DNA of 64,000 nt from JAJXSS01 sp964547135. Its GTDB lineage: Bacteria; Planctomycetota; Phycisphaerae; Phycisphaerales; Phycisphaeraceae. A program made the position numbers and the translations under genes. The notes below the pieces were generated by a model. It was not told where the DNA came from. It saw only the letters and a program-made list of their open reading frames with translations, and made no database searches. This document shows positions 27,445-35,766 of the stretch, piece by piece. The DNA lies in the NCBI GenBank assembly GCA_964547135.1, contig CAZJMK010000010.1, positions 6,498-70,497 of the forward strand. The letters are read 5' to 3'. Position 1 is the stretch's first letter, and each line of letters starts with the position of its first letter.

Positions 27445-30400
27445 TCACTTTTCGACCGGCTGAAACAACTCGCGCCAGGTCCGACGCACCCCGCTGAAAC
27501 TTTGCAGCTTTGCCACGGGTTGATCGAGTGTGCCGGTGACACGAATCGAAATCAGCCCATCGCGGACCATGTCGAGGGCTTCGCCCAGTGCGCCCCAGCC
27601 CTGTCGATGCGGGTTGCGTGTGAACATGTCCAGTTGCAATTGCAATCCCGGAAACTGAACGGTTCCGCCGCCGATGATTTGCAGGTCGGGTGCTTCAAAA
27701 CGCAGGTCGTCCAATTGCACGGTTTCGCCCTGTATCACGTAGCGAGCCGAGGCCCGATCAAAGGCACGTGACGCCGGCCAGGTCAGGTGCATGATTTGCA
27801 GCATCGCCATCGCCATCGGCACTTCAAAAAGGCGTGCTTCACGTATCACCATTTCGCCCCGACCGCGCCGCGTACGCACATCATCACCGATGCCCTCAAT
27901 CGACAGGTTGGCAGACAATCGCCCGGTGGCCCTGTTGCCGTTGGTTCCGCGACCGTTGTTACCGTTGCTGTCCGTGGTCGTGGTTGATGATGAGGTTGAT
28001 GATGCTGTGGGTGTCGTTACGGTTGTTGCGGATGTCGCAGTCGCTTCATAACCACGCGGGTTGACGATTCCGCCCAGTGCTGCATCATCGAGCACCAATT
28101 GCAAACTGTAACCGCCCGGGCGACCGGCAATGATCGTGCCCGACCCCATTACCTTGCCCGCGTAACACTGCCCCGTCAAATCACGCAGTTCCAAGCGGTC
28201 CAACACCTGTGCGTGATTGGCGGGTTGGCTGCCTGTCTTGTTTGCTCCACTGTTCTGATGGGCTGCGCTCACCGTGTTGCCAACCCAACCCGGTGTCGAA
28301 AGCAACTGAAACGAAAGCGGGCTGATCAGTCGATCCAACACCCGTACCTGTTCCGCTTGGGCGCGCATATCCAGCAGCATCAGTCCGCCGGCCATGGGCT
28401 GCTGCAAACTCACGTCCAATCGCCCGGTGAATTCCGTCACCGCCACGCCCAGCATCGCTGACGCATTCTGCAATTCAATGACCGATGACCATGACAATTT
28501 CGAACCTGCTTCGCTTGCCCCCCCCGGTTTTCCCGGTTCCCCCGGCTGCCCCGGTTCCTCCGGTTCCCCCGGTTTAATTTTGAGTTGTGCATCATGAATT
28601 GCGAAACCCCCTTGAAACTCGATTTGAGCAAGCGTTGCCTGCACACCCGAAGGCAACAAGGCACGCAAACCGGGCGTGAGCCGATCACCCCTGGCACTCA
28701 ATTGCAAACTCACTGCCGGTGACGAATCAATGTTCGATCCCGTATTGACATGTTTTGCGACCTTGCCATTGACAAGTATTGTTGTGCCGTCGGCTGTGCC
28801 TTGCAGTTGCTGCAATTCGATCAAGTTTGGTTGTACCTGCGCCCAGCCGGTGATGTTTTCGATCGGCACGCGCCAGGCTTTTCCCTCGGCATTCATCGAA
28901 CGAACATTGAGTCGTTTGGGTTCGAGTTTCAAATCGAATGATGGTGTTTGATGTTTGCCATCACCATATATCTGCGTATTGAGTTGCAGTGAGGCATTGA
29001 CCACGCCCTGAAGGTCATACTGACGAATACGTTGCAAGTGGTCATCGTTGACGTTGCCGGTCATTGACAACAAATCCAGCACACCCTGTTCGAGGGGCAA
29101 GTCAGTTGCCTGCACCTGCATGCGCAGTCGGCGGTGCTCTTCATTCAAACCCAGGGCGCCCGACATAGCGATCGTGCCGCTGCCGTGGTTGGCGGTCAGC
29201 GCATCGATCACCGCCTCGCCGGGTTGCAGAGTGAGCTTGGCGTCCAGTTCGGTCAATTGGAAGTTTGTACCCTTGGGTTGAGCCGTCGAACTTTTCACAT
29301 GCGGTTCGATGACGAAGGTGATTTTGTTTTCGTGGTTGGTGAAAATGCGGGCCTTGCCGTCGAACTTGCCCTTGATACCCAGTTGCTCAATCAGCTGCGC
29401 TTCATCGCTTGGCAACGATGCCAGCAAAAGTTCATCGATGGGCACATCGTTGGCGGTCACCTGCAATTGCGTGACGGTGCGTTGGGGGTCGTCGGCATCC
29501 GGTTTCAGCGCACCTGACAACGTCGCGCGACCGCCGGTGAGTCCGATCAGTTGCACATCATTGACACGCACATCGCGCCCCTTGACCACCAGTTGCCCGC
29601 TTTGCACCGTCAGCGGGTACGGCCAGAAGTCGCACAACATTTTCACCCCGGCCAATTCAATCGTGTTGGTGATATGCCCGGTGGTATCGGTGGACCCCGG
29701 CGGAGCCTGCACCTGAATCGTCAGACTTACCTTGCCATCGAGTGCAAACGGTTGATGCTCACCAATGGCGCCCTTTTCCAACAATCGCTGCAGCGCAGGC
29801 TGCGATATCAACTCGTCGATGATTTCACGTTCTTCATCGTGCAACGACCCCAGCAGGTACTGGTCCACCGGTGCGTCCTTGATCGTGACGACAAAGTCCA
29901 GCGCCCCATCATTGGTCGGCGGGCGAATTTCACCGTGGGCATGAATCACCGCACCACTGGCACCCCGCGCATCAATACGTTCAATTACCACCGCATCATG
30001 GTCGTAGCGAATGCGCGCGGTGACGTTCTGCATCGGGTAGGGATTGCGATTGTCACTCAGTGTTCCGTCGAAAAGATCGAGTGTACCCAGTGAAATGATG
30101 TGGTCGTCACCCGCATCACGTTTGATCGTCATCTGTGTATGAAATCGCCCGCGCACGTTGAAACGTTTGAGGTACGAGCGTGTCACCGGGGGCAGTATTT
30201 CCATGACTGCGGGTTCATGCGGCACCGGGCCTTGCAAATCCACGTCCAGTTTCATGGTCATGCCCGGCCCAAAATCGCGCACAAACCCCGACAGCTTGTA
30301 GTCACAACCATGAATCACACCGGTCAACGTTTCGATATGCAGCGTGTTGCTGCGAAACGCCAGTTGCGCCTCACGGGCCAGTAGTTGGGTGAAACCTTCC

Positions 30401-31386
30401 GTCAAAGGCAGATTGATCTGCAACTGCTGAGCGACCAGTTTCGCCCAAGGCCCGTCTTCCGGGTTGATGCCGATTTGTATCGTCGGCAAAGCACCGCAGG
30501 GTTGCAGTTTGTCCCACCATTGACGTACCAAGCTCGGCAGCAATTCCTTGTTGACCCGGGCGCATTCAAAGTGCAACAACTCTGCTTTGAAAGCAGGGTA
30601 TTCAATGTCGATTTCACCTTGAATCGATAACGGTTGTTGCCCGTCATCGGCGGCAGCGGTTTGTGTCAAATGAAACCCATACACCCCCGAACGCTGCGAT
30701 GTTTCACTCATGCGACCGCGAAACGTAAACCGGGCTGATTCGCTGTAACGATCTTTTTCAACGCGACCAAAAACCCATTGCCCGTCGTCGATGCGAACCT
30801 GAGGCAGTTCACCTTTGAATTTCCAATCACGCTGACCAGCTTCATGCTTGCTGAAAAGTTGTTGCCAGTTGAAGTCACCGGCGGGGGTGAACTCGGTCAG
30901 ATACAACCTTGGCTGACTGACAAACACCTGTCGGATATTCAAGCGACCGCGCCAAAGGGACCAAGGGTTGTGAATCAGGGTGATTCGGTCGATTTCCAGC
31001 AGTCGATGTGCATGATCGGTACTGTCGATCAGTTTTACCCGAATGCCCTGAATGTCAATCGGGCCGCGCAGTTGAAATTGCGCGGATTGCACGGTTGCCT
31101 TGCCGCCCAGGTTTTCTTCCAGCAGTTTCACCACCATGTTCGCCAGGCGCTGCGGGCTGGTGAGCCAATGGTAAAAAAGCGTGGCCGATATCAGCACGAA
31201 CAGCACCCCACCCACAAACGCCAGCGCACAACGTTTGCGTCGCTGTGAACAGAAGGGTGCTCGTTGATCGTTGGTCGGCTTGGTTGTATCGAGGCTGTCG
31301 TTCACACGGTTGCCTGTTTGTTGTTGATCATTCGTTTCGTGGTGTCGCGCGTCAACGATGACGCAACCTTTGAGCTTGGTCGCCAT
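27445..31386 (-). CDS. Very large AsmA-like membrane-anchored protein
   Basis: About 1313 residues. After a basic cytosolic N-terminus (~1-53) comes one membrane helix (CALAFVGGVLFVLISATLFY, about residues 54-73), and the remainder is periplasmic. The region after the helix (QRLANMVVKLLEENLGGKATVQSAQFQLRG...) and the repeated beta-strand blocks resemble AsmA/TamB-like repeating-beta-groove proteins, which help move lipids between membranes or assemble the outer membrane. The last ~200 residues (GRGEMVIREARLFEVPM; LIGGGTVQFPG-like block) match AsmA-like C-terminal domains. Two linkers are odd: a collagen-like run of G-x-P units (about residue 945-965) and a Thr/Ser/Asn-rich run (about 1125-1160). 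Starts at 31398 or 31386 are both possible. It is divergent from the tRNA-binding gene. Confidence 0.7.
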   Translation of the reverse strand: MATKLKGCVIVDARHHETNDQQQTGNRVNDSLDTTKPTNDQRAPFCSQRRKRCALAFVGGVLFVLISATLFYHWLTSPQRLANMVVKLLEENLGGKATVQSAQFQLRGPIDIQGIRVKLIDSTDHAHRLLEIDRITLIHNPWSLWRGRLNIRQVFVSQPRLYLTEFTPAGDFNWQQLFSKHEAGQRDWKFKGELPQVRIDDGQWVFGRVEKDRYSESARFTFRGRMSETSQRSGVYGFHLTQTAAADDGQQPLSIQGEIDIEYPAFKAELLHFECARVNKELLPSLVRQWWDKLQPCGALPTIQIGINPEDGPWAKLVAQQLQINLPLTEGFTQLLAREAQLAFRSNTLHIETLTGVIHGCDYKLSGFVRDFGPGMTMKLDVDLQGPVPHEPAVMEILPPVTRSYLKRFNVRGRFHTQMTIKRDAGDDHIISLGTLDLFDGTLSDNRNPYPMQNVTARIRYDHDAVVIERIDARGASGAVIHAHGEIRPPTNDGALDFVVTIKDAPVDQYLLGSLHDEEREIIDELISQPALQRLLEKGAIGEHQPFALDGKVSLTIQVQAPPGSTDTTGHITNTIELAGVKMLCDFWPYPLTVQSGQLVVKGRDVRVNDVQLIGLTGGRATLSGALKPDADDPQRTVTQLQVTANDVPIDELLLASLPSDEAQLIEQLGIKGKFDGKARIFTNHENKITFVIEPHVKSSTAQPKGTNFQLTELDAKLTLQPGEAVIDALTANHGSGTIAMSGALGLNEEHRRLRMQVQATDLPLEQGVLDLLSMTGNVNDDHLQRIRQYDLQGVVNASLQLNTQIYGDGKHQTPSFDLKLEPKRLNVRSMNAEGKAWRVPIENITGWAQVQPNLIELQQLQGTADGTTILVNGKVAKHVNTGSNIDSSPAVSLQLSARGDRLTPGLRALLPSGVQATLAQIEFQGGFAIHDAQLKIKPGEPEEPGQPGEPGKPGGASEAGSKLSWSSVIELQNASAMLGVAVTEFTGRLDVSLQQPMAGGLMLLDMRAQAEQVRVLDRLISPLSFQLLSTPGWVGNTVSAAHQNSGANKTGSQPANHAQVLDRLELRDLTGQCYAGKVMGSGTIIAGRPGGYSLQLVLDDAALGGIVNPRGYEATATSATTVTTPTASSTSSSTTTTDSNGNNGRGTNGNRATGRLSANLSIEGIGDDVRTRRGRGEMVIREARLFEVPMAMAMLQIMHLTWPASRAFDRASARYVIQGETVQLDDLRFEAPDLQIIGGGTVQFPGLQLQLDMFTRNPHRQGWGALGEALDMVRDGLISIRVTGTLDQPVAKLQSFSGVRRTWRELFQPVEK

Positions 31387-31397
31387 CGCTGAAACCA

Positions 31398-31433
31398 ACC
31401 ATTATCCATGATCCTTCATCCATTATCCATAGC
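31398..31433. repeat. ATTATCCATGATCC... repeat
   Basis: A run of ATCCAT/TCATCC words belonging to the family also seen at 3782-3810, 21800-21905, 56862-56900 and 57364-57405. It fills the whole gap between the divergent AsmA-like and tRNA-binding genes, next to their starts. Confidence 0.55.
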
Positions 31434-31483
31434 ATTCAAGCTTCGGGTATGCTGATGTGCTTGTTTGCATCAAGGAGCGAATC

Positions 31484-31939
31484 ATGAATATCAACCCCGA
31501 TCAAAACGCGGTGCCCTCGGCTTCAACACCCGGTTCAACAACACCTGCCGCAGCGGCGCCGTCACCCGCGGCACCGGTGAGCGACACCGGTTTCAAGCCG
31601 ACCATCACCATTGACGATTTTGTGAAAATCGATTTGCGGGTGGCGACGGTGCTCGATGCCCAGCCGCACCCCAAAGCCGACCGACTGCTCAAATTGCAAC
31701 TGGACCTTGGCATTGAAAAGCGTCAGGTTTGTGCGGGCATTCGCGCCTACTACCCCGACCCGTCGGTGCTCATCGGTAAACAGGTGATTGTCGTTGCCAA
31801 CCTGGCGCCACGCATGTTACGAGGCGAACCATCCAACGGCATGATACTGGCTGCCAGCGCCGCTGAGGGCGACAACGTTACCAATGTCGTCGTCCTTTCG
31901 CCTTCACAACCGGTGCCCCCCGGTTCCAAAGTCGGCTGA
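31484..31939 (+). CDS. Stand-alone MetRS-type tRNA-binding domain protein
   Basis: A 151-residue protein. Residues ~1-42 are a flexible Ala/Pro/Thr/Ser tail; from ITIDDFVKIDLRVATVL (about 46-62) onward is an OB-fold tRNA-binding domain like that at the C-terminus of methionyl-tRNA synthetase (HPKADRLLKLQLDLG; RQVCAGIRAYY; VIVVANLAPRMLRG; SNGMILAAS). It contains no catalytic synthetase domain. In several bacteria this domain is a separate dimerising subunit (metG beta) that strengthens tRNA binding, and related CsaA proteins act as chaperone-like factors. The linker at the front suggests it was split from a MetRS. AAGGAG lies 7 nt before ATG 31484. argG begins 46 bp after its stop, so they may be co-transcribed. 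Confidence 0.85.
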   Translation: MNINPDQNAVPSASTPGSTTPAAAAPSPAAPVSDTGFKPTITIDDFVKIDLRVATVLDAQPHPKADRLLKLQLDLGIEKRQVCAGIRAYYPDPSVLIGKQVIVVANLAPRMLRGEPSNGMILAASAAEGDNVTNVVVLSPSQPVPPGSKVG

Positions 31940-31984
31940 GTGAATGTTTTACTTTTTTTTGATTGCACACGCAGGAAAGACCCC

Positions 31985-33226
31985 ATGACCACCGCTCACA
32001 GCAACCCACCCCGAAAAATCGTACTGGCCTACTCCGGCGGCCTGGACACCTCCGTCATTCTGCCCTGGCTTAAAAGTCGTTACCCCGGCGTCAAACTGGT
32101 CGCCTTTGCCGCGGAACTCGGACAGGGCGATGAACTGTCAGGCATCGAAAAGAAAGCACGCCAGAGCGGCGCTGACGAAGTGGTCGTGAAAGACCTGCGC
32201 AAAGAGTTTGCCTACGACTTTTGCTTTCCGATGTTGCGGGCACATGCCACGTATGAAGGTGACTACCTGCTGGGTACTTCGATTGCCCGACCGCTGATCG
32301 CCAAGCATCAGGTGCTGGTGGCCCATCAGACCGGGGCCGATGCCGTGGCCCATGGTGCGACGGGCAAGGGCAATGATCAGGTGCGGTTTGAATTGACAGC
32401 GATGTCGCTGGACCCGGCTTTGCAAATCATTTCGCCCTGGAAAGACCCCCGATTTTTAGCCGATGGTCTGACGGATCGTGAAACTGCGATTGCGTTTGCC
32501 AAAAAGCACAACATTCCGATTGCGCAATCGACGAAAAAGATTTACTCACGGGACCGCAACCTTTGGCACATCAGCCACGAGGGCGCGGAAATTGAACACC
32601 CCGATGAGGAACCGAATTGGAAAAATTGTCTGACCATCAGCGTGCCGGTGGAAAAAGCACCCGGCAAGGCTCAGTATGTTGAAATTGAATTCGACAAGGG
32701 CACACCGATCGCACTGGGTGGCAAAAAGTATGCAGGCCATGAACTGATTGCCCACCTCAATGAAATCGGTGGTGCGCATGCGGTGGGGCAGACGGTGCTG
32801 GTTGAAAATCGGCTCGTGGGCATGAAATCGCGCGGCGTGTACGAAACCCCCGGCGGTACGATTCTCTACGAAGCCCACAAGGCCCTGGAACAGATCACCC
32901 TCGAACGCGAGCTGTATCACTTCAAGCAGCAAATGGCGTTGCGCTACGGCGAGTTGGTGTACTACGGGCAATGGTTCCACCCGCTGCGCGAAGCGATGCA
33001 GGCCATGATCGATCAGGCTAATCAGGTGGTCACGGGCAAGGTGAAGGTGAAGTTGTACAAGGGTCGGGCGCAGGCTGTCAGTGCCGCCAGCAGCAAAAGT
33101 TTGTACGACCCGCAATTGGCAAGTTTTGCCATGAAGGATTACGACGTGACCGCAGCCCGCGGGTTCATCGACCTGTTCGGTCTGCCCATGAAGGTGCGGG
33201 GTCTGCGTCAAAAAACCAAGGGGTGA
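31985..33226 (+). CDS. argG: Argininosuccinate synthase
   Basis: A 413-residue cytosolic enzyme that condenses citrulline and aspartate with ATP to argininosuccinate in arginine synthesis. The ATP pyrophosphatase loop AYSGGLDTS is at residues 15-23. Other diagnostic blocks: GTSIARPLIAK, the aspartate/citrulline site HGATGKGNDQVRFE, SRDRNLWHISHEG and GGRQDV-like late region replaced here by RGVYETPGGTILYEAH. Length is normal. ATG 31985 has AGGAAAG 5 nt upstream; the frame from 31940 is longer but unsupported. argH is not in the window, and the tRNA-binding gene lies just upstream. Confidence 0.97.
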   Translation: MTTAHSNPPRKIVLAYSGGLDTSVILPWLKSRYPGVKLVAFAAELGQGDELSGIEKKARQSGADEVVVKDLRKEFAYDFCFPMLRAHATYEGDYLLGTSIARPLIAKHQVLVAHQTGADAVAHGATGKGNDQVRFELTAMSLDPALQIISPWKDPRFLADGLTDRETAIAFAKKHNIPIAQSTKKIYSRDRNLWHISHEGAEIEHPDEEPNWKNCLTISVPVEKAPGKAQYVEIEFDKGTPIALGGKKYAGHELIAHLNEIGGAHAVGQTVLVENRLVGMKSRGVYETPGGTILYEAHKALEQITLERELYHFKQQMALRYGELVYYGQWFHPLREAMQAMIDQANQVVTGKVKVKLYKGRAQAVSAASSKSLYDPQLASFAMKDYDVTAARGFIDLFGLPMKVRGLRQKTKG

Positions 33227-33319
33227 GGGCGTTTCGGCACTTTACGAAATCAGTTGTTTACCCGACAATGGCGGTTCATCGGAGGGGGATGATTCGTGGT
33301 TACCTGCGAGGGATGACGC

Positions 33320-35578
33320 ATGCAACTGATGACATGGACGATGGCAAGGCTGGGCAGCCGATTCAATCTGCTGCTGGAACCCTGCCGCAGACGTGTGATG
33401 CACTCGGCCCTGGGTCGATTCCTTGATGCCCCGATGGACCTGATGGTCGGCCTGGTTGAACCCGACGGCACCGAACGTGTATTGCCCTTCACGACCCGTG
33501 GTACGCCACTGCTCAATTGTGAACAGTTCGCACGGGTCAATTCCATCACCTATCGCGGGTACAGCGAAAAATACGGCCTGCGTTTTGAATTCAACCTGCA
33601 CAGCGTTTTTTACCCGCAAAACGAAGACCTTTGCACCCTGCCCGCCTTTTATCTGGAAATGCGCGTCAATCCCTGTTCACGGGTGCGCTGGTGTGTGCCC
33701 AAGGGTGCAACGCCTGAAAATGTGAAGCTGTTCATTCGCTTGCAAAGGCCCGATACGCAGATCACAGCCGGGGTCGATGCCGACGGCACACAGGGTCGCA
33801 TTGACCTGGCATATGACAATCGACTCGAACCCACTGGTGACGCCGTGGGCGAAGGTGCGCAACACCCAGCCCGGCCCGGTCGCATGGTCAAGGCCCTCGA
33901 ACGCATCGTCAGTTTGACGCCCGGTGCGGTGCCCGATGGCGATGGCAGGGGGCTGACGATTGACCTGCCCGTCACCGAAGAGGGCAGCGGTGTCAAGTGG
34001 CGGTTGGTGTGGGGGGCTTTCGTCGGCGAACCGGTGCTCGAAACCATGAACGGCGATGACCAACAGAATCAGCCCGCAGCAACCCCATCAGCGCGATTTC
34101 GTTACGTGCGCCGATGGAAGGGGCTTGATGAGGTCATGCGCAGCTCGATAGCCCGGCGCGATGATTTTCTGGCGTTGTCACGCCGATTTGAAAAAACTTT
34201 TGACCAGGCCCCGATGCAGGCAGCCGACCGACATCTGTTTCATCATAGTTTTCAAACTTACCTGTCGAACACCTGGTGGTGCGATTTCGAGGACGGACGC
34301 GAATGGTTTTCCGTGTGGGAAGGCAGTTGCTATTTTCACTCGACCATCGATGTCGAATACAACGTCGCGCTGCTTTACCTGTGCCTGTGGCCCAAACTTT
34401 TGGCGATGCAGTTGCAGCAGTGGCCGGTGGTCGAAAAAACTCACGAGGCCTCCGGCGGGGCGATCATGAGTCACGACATCGGCGTCGGCCCGCGCATCGG
34501 CAAACAAGCCTACCCGCACGATATGCCGGTCGAGGAAAACGCCAACTATTTGCTGCTGCTTCAGGCCTACAGCCACGCCACCGGCGACCTGACGGTTGCC
34601 AAATCGGTCACTGCCCTGGTCGAACGACTGGCCAGATACCTGTTGTGGACCGACCGTGACCAATCGGGTTTTCCCTCCGAGGGTACGGCCAACACCATCG
34701 ACGACGCATCACCGGCCACGCAGTATTCACGCAAACAAACCTATCTGGCGATCAAACGACTGGCAGCGCTGGCTGCGGCGGCGGACATGCTCGAACGTGT
34801 CGGCAGCAATGGTGAACTTGCCAAAAAATGCAGTGAAACCGTCGCACGCGATGCGGTGAAAATCGACCGCAGCGCCTGGCTGGGCGATCATTATGTGGTG
34901 TGCGTTGAAAAGTCGGCCACGGGGGTGATCGACGCCTGGACGGGAAAGCCGCTCACCTTGGACGAACTGGCCGGGTGGGATGCGTATTCGATTTACACCG
35001 CCAACGGTGTGTTGTTGCCGCTGCTTTGCGGACAGGATTGTGCGGTGGACCGCGAACAGTTGTCGATGGATGTGGTCAACGCTGCCCGTGAAACGTTGGG
35101 GCGATATGGTTGCGGTCACACTTCGAGCGAAGTGGACAACGTCTGGGTCAGTCAAAACCTTTGGCGTGATCATGTGGCCCGGTTTTTGGATGCAAAGATC
35201 GCCAGCCACACCGACCGGTACTGGGACTTGCAGGTGATGAGCAACACCGAGCGCCAGTCGTTCGGCTTCATTGACACCTACATCAACAACAACCTTTCGT
35301 TTTACCCGCGCGGCATCGCCTGCATCGGCTGGTTCCTCGCTCAGCCCCGATTGGTGATCGACCGCTTGGCTGGCAAGGGCACACGCATCAGCGTTGAGCC
35401 GGATACGCATTACCCGCAGCGCTGGCCGCTTTTGCCGCTGGCGGATTGGAAGGCCGGCAAAATACCCATCTGCGTCGTCGATCGACTGGGGCGGGTGACC
35501 ATCGAAGGACAGATCGACCCGATCGTGGTGCGCAGCGGCACCAACCCGGTTGCCAGTGGCGCCGGCTTGATCGGGTAG
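33320..35578 (+). CDS. GH52-like (six-hairpin) glycoside hydrolase family protein, uncharacterised
   Basis: A 752-residue protein without signal peptide or membrane helix. The first ~250 residues are beta-rich; the rest has an (alpha/alpha) toroid layout. The pattern recalls beta-xylosidases of family GH52: EWFSVWEGSCYFHSTIDVEYN (around 330-350) resembles the GH52 block around its nucleophile Glu (V-x-E-G-x-Y), GGAIMSHDIGVGPRIGK recalls the GH52 F-T-H-D-M-G-V block, and NNNLSFYPRGIACIGWFL recalls its C-terminal YYPRG-S/T block. I noted these by eye; overall similarity is weak, so a related glycosidase or DUF4965-type family is possible. GAGGG lies 7 nt before ATG 33320. The neighbours argG and tkt give no further hint, though transketolase would use pentose phosphates from xylose. 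Confidence 0.5.
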   Translation: MQLMTWTMARLGSRFNLLLEPCRRRVMHSALGRFLDAPMDLMVGLVEPDGTERVLPFTTRGTPLLNCEQFARVNSITYRGYSEKYGLRFEFNLHSVFYPQNEDLCTLPAFYLEMRVNPCSRVRWCVPKGATPENVKLFIRLQRPDTQITAGVDADGTQGRIDLAYDNRLEPTGDAVGEGAQHPARPGRMVKALERIVSLTPGAVPDGDGRGLTIDLPVTEEGSGVKWRLVWGAFVGEPVLETMNGDDQQNQPAATPSARFRYVRRWKGLDEVMRSSIARRDDFLALSRRFEKTFDQAPMQAADRHLFHHSFQTYLSNTWWCDFEDGREWFSVWEGSCYFHSTIDVEYNVALLYLCLWPKLLAMQLQQWPVVEKTHEASGGAIMSHDIGVGPRIGKQAYPHDMPVEENANYLLLLQAYSHATGDLTVAKSVTALVERLARYLLWTDRDQSGFPSEGTANTIDDASPATQYSRKQTYLAIKRLAALAAAADMLERVGSNGELAKKCSETVARDAVKIDRSAWLGDHYVVCVEKSATGVIDAWTGKPLTLDELAGWDAYSIYTANGVLLPLLCGQDCAVDREQLSMDVVNAARETLGRYGCGHTSSEVDNVWVSQNLWRDHVARFLDAKIASHTDRYWDLQVMSNTERQSFGFIDTYINNNLSFYPRGIACIGWFLAQPRLVIDRLAGKGTRISVEPDTHYPQRWPLLPLADWKAGKIPICVVDRLGRVTIEGQIDPIVVRSGTNPVASGAGLIG

Positions 35579-35766
35579 TGATGTCAATTTCGAAATTCGT
35601 CATTTGTATCACTCGACCACTCGTTTGATCCGAATTGATCACACGTGACGGCGGCCAACGTAAATTCAAAGAAAAAATAGCCAACCCCATTGCGTTGAGC
35701 CGATATTCCCCCGATAATCCATGGCTCGAACCGGTCCGCCTTGAACCAGCAACAGGAACCAACGCA

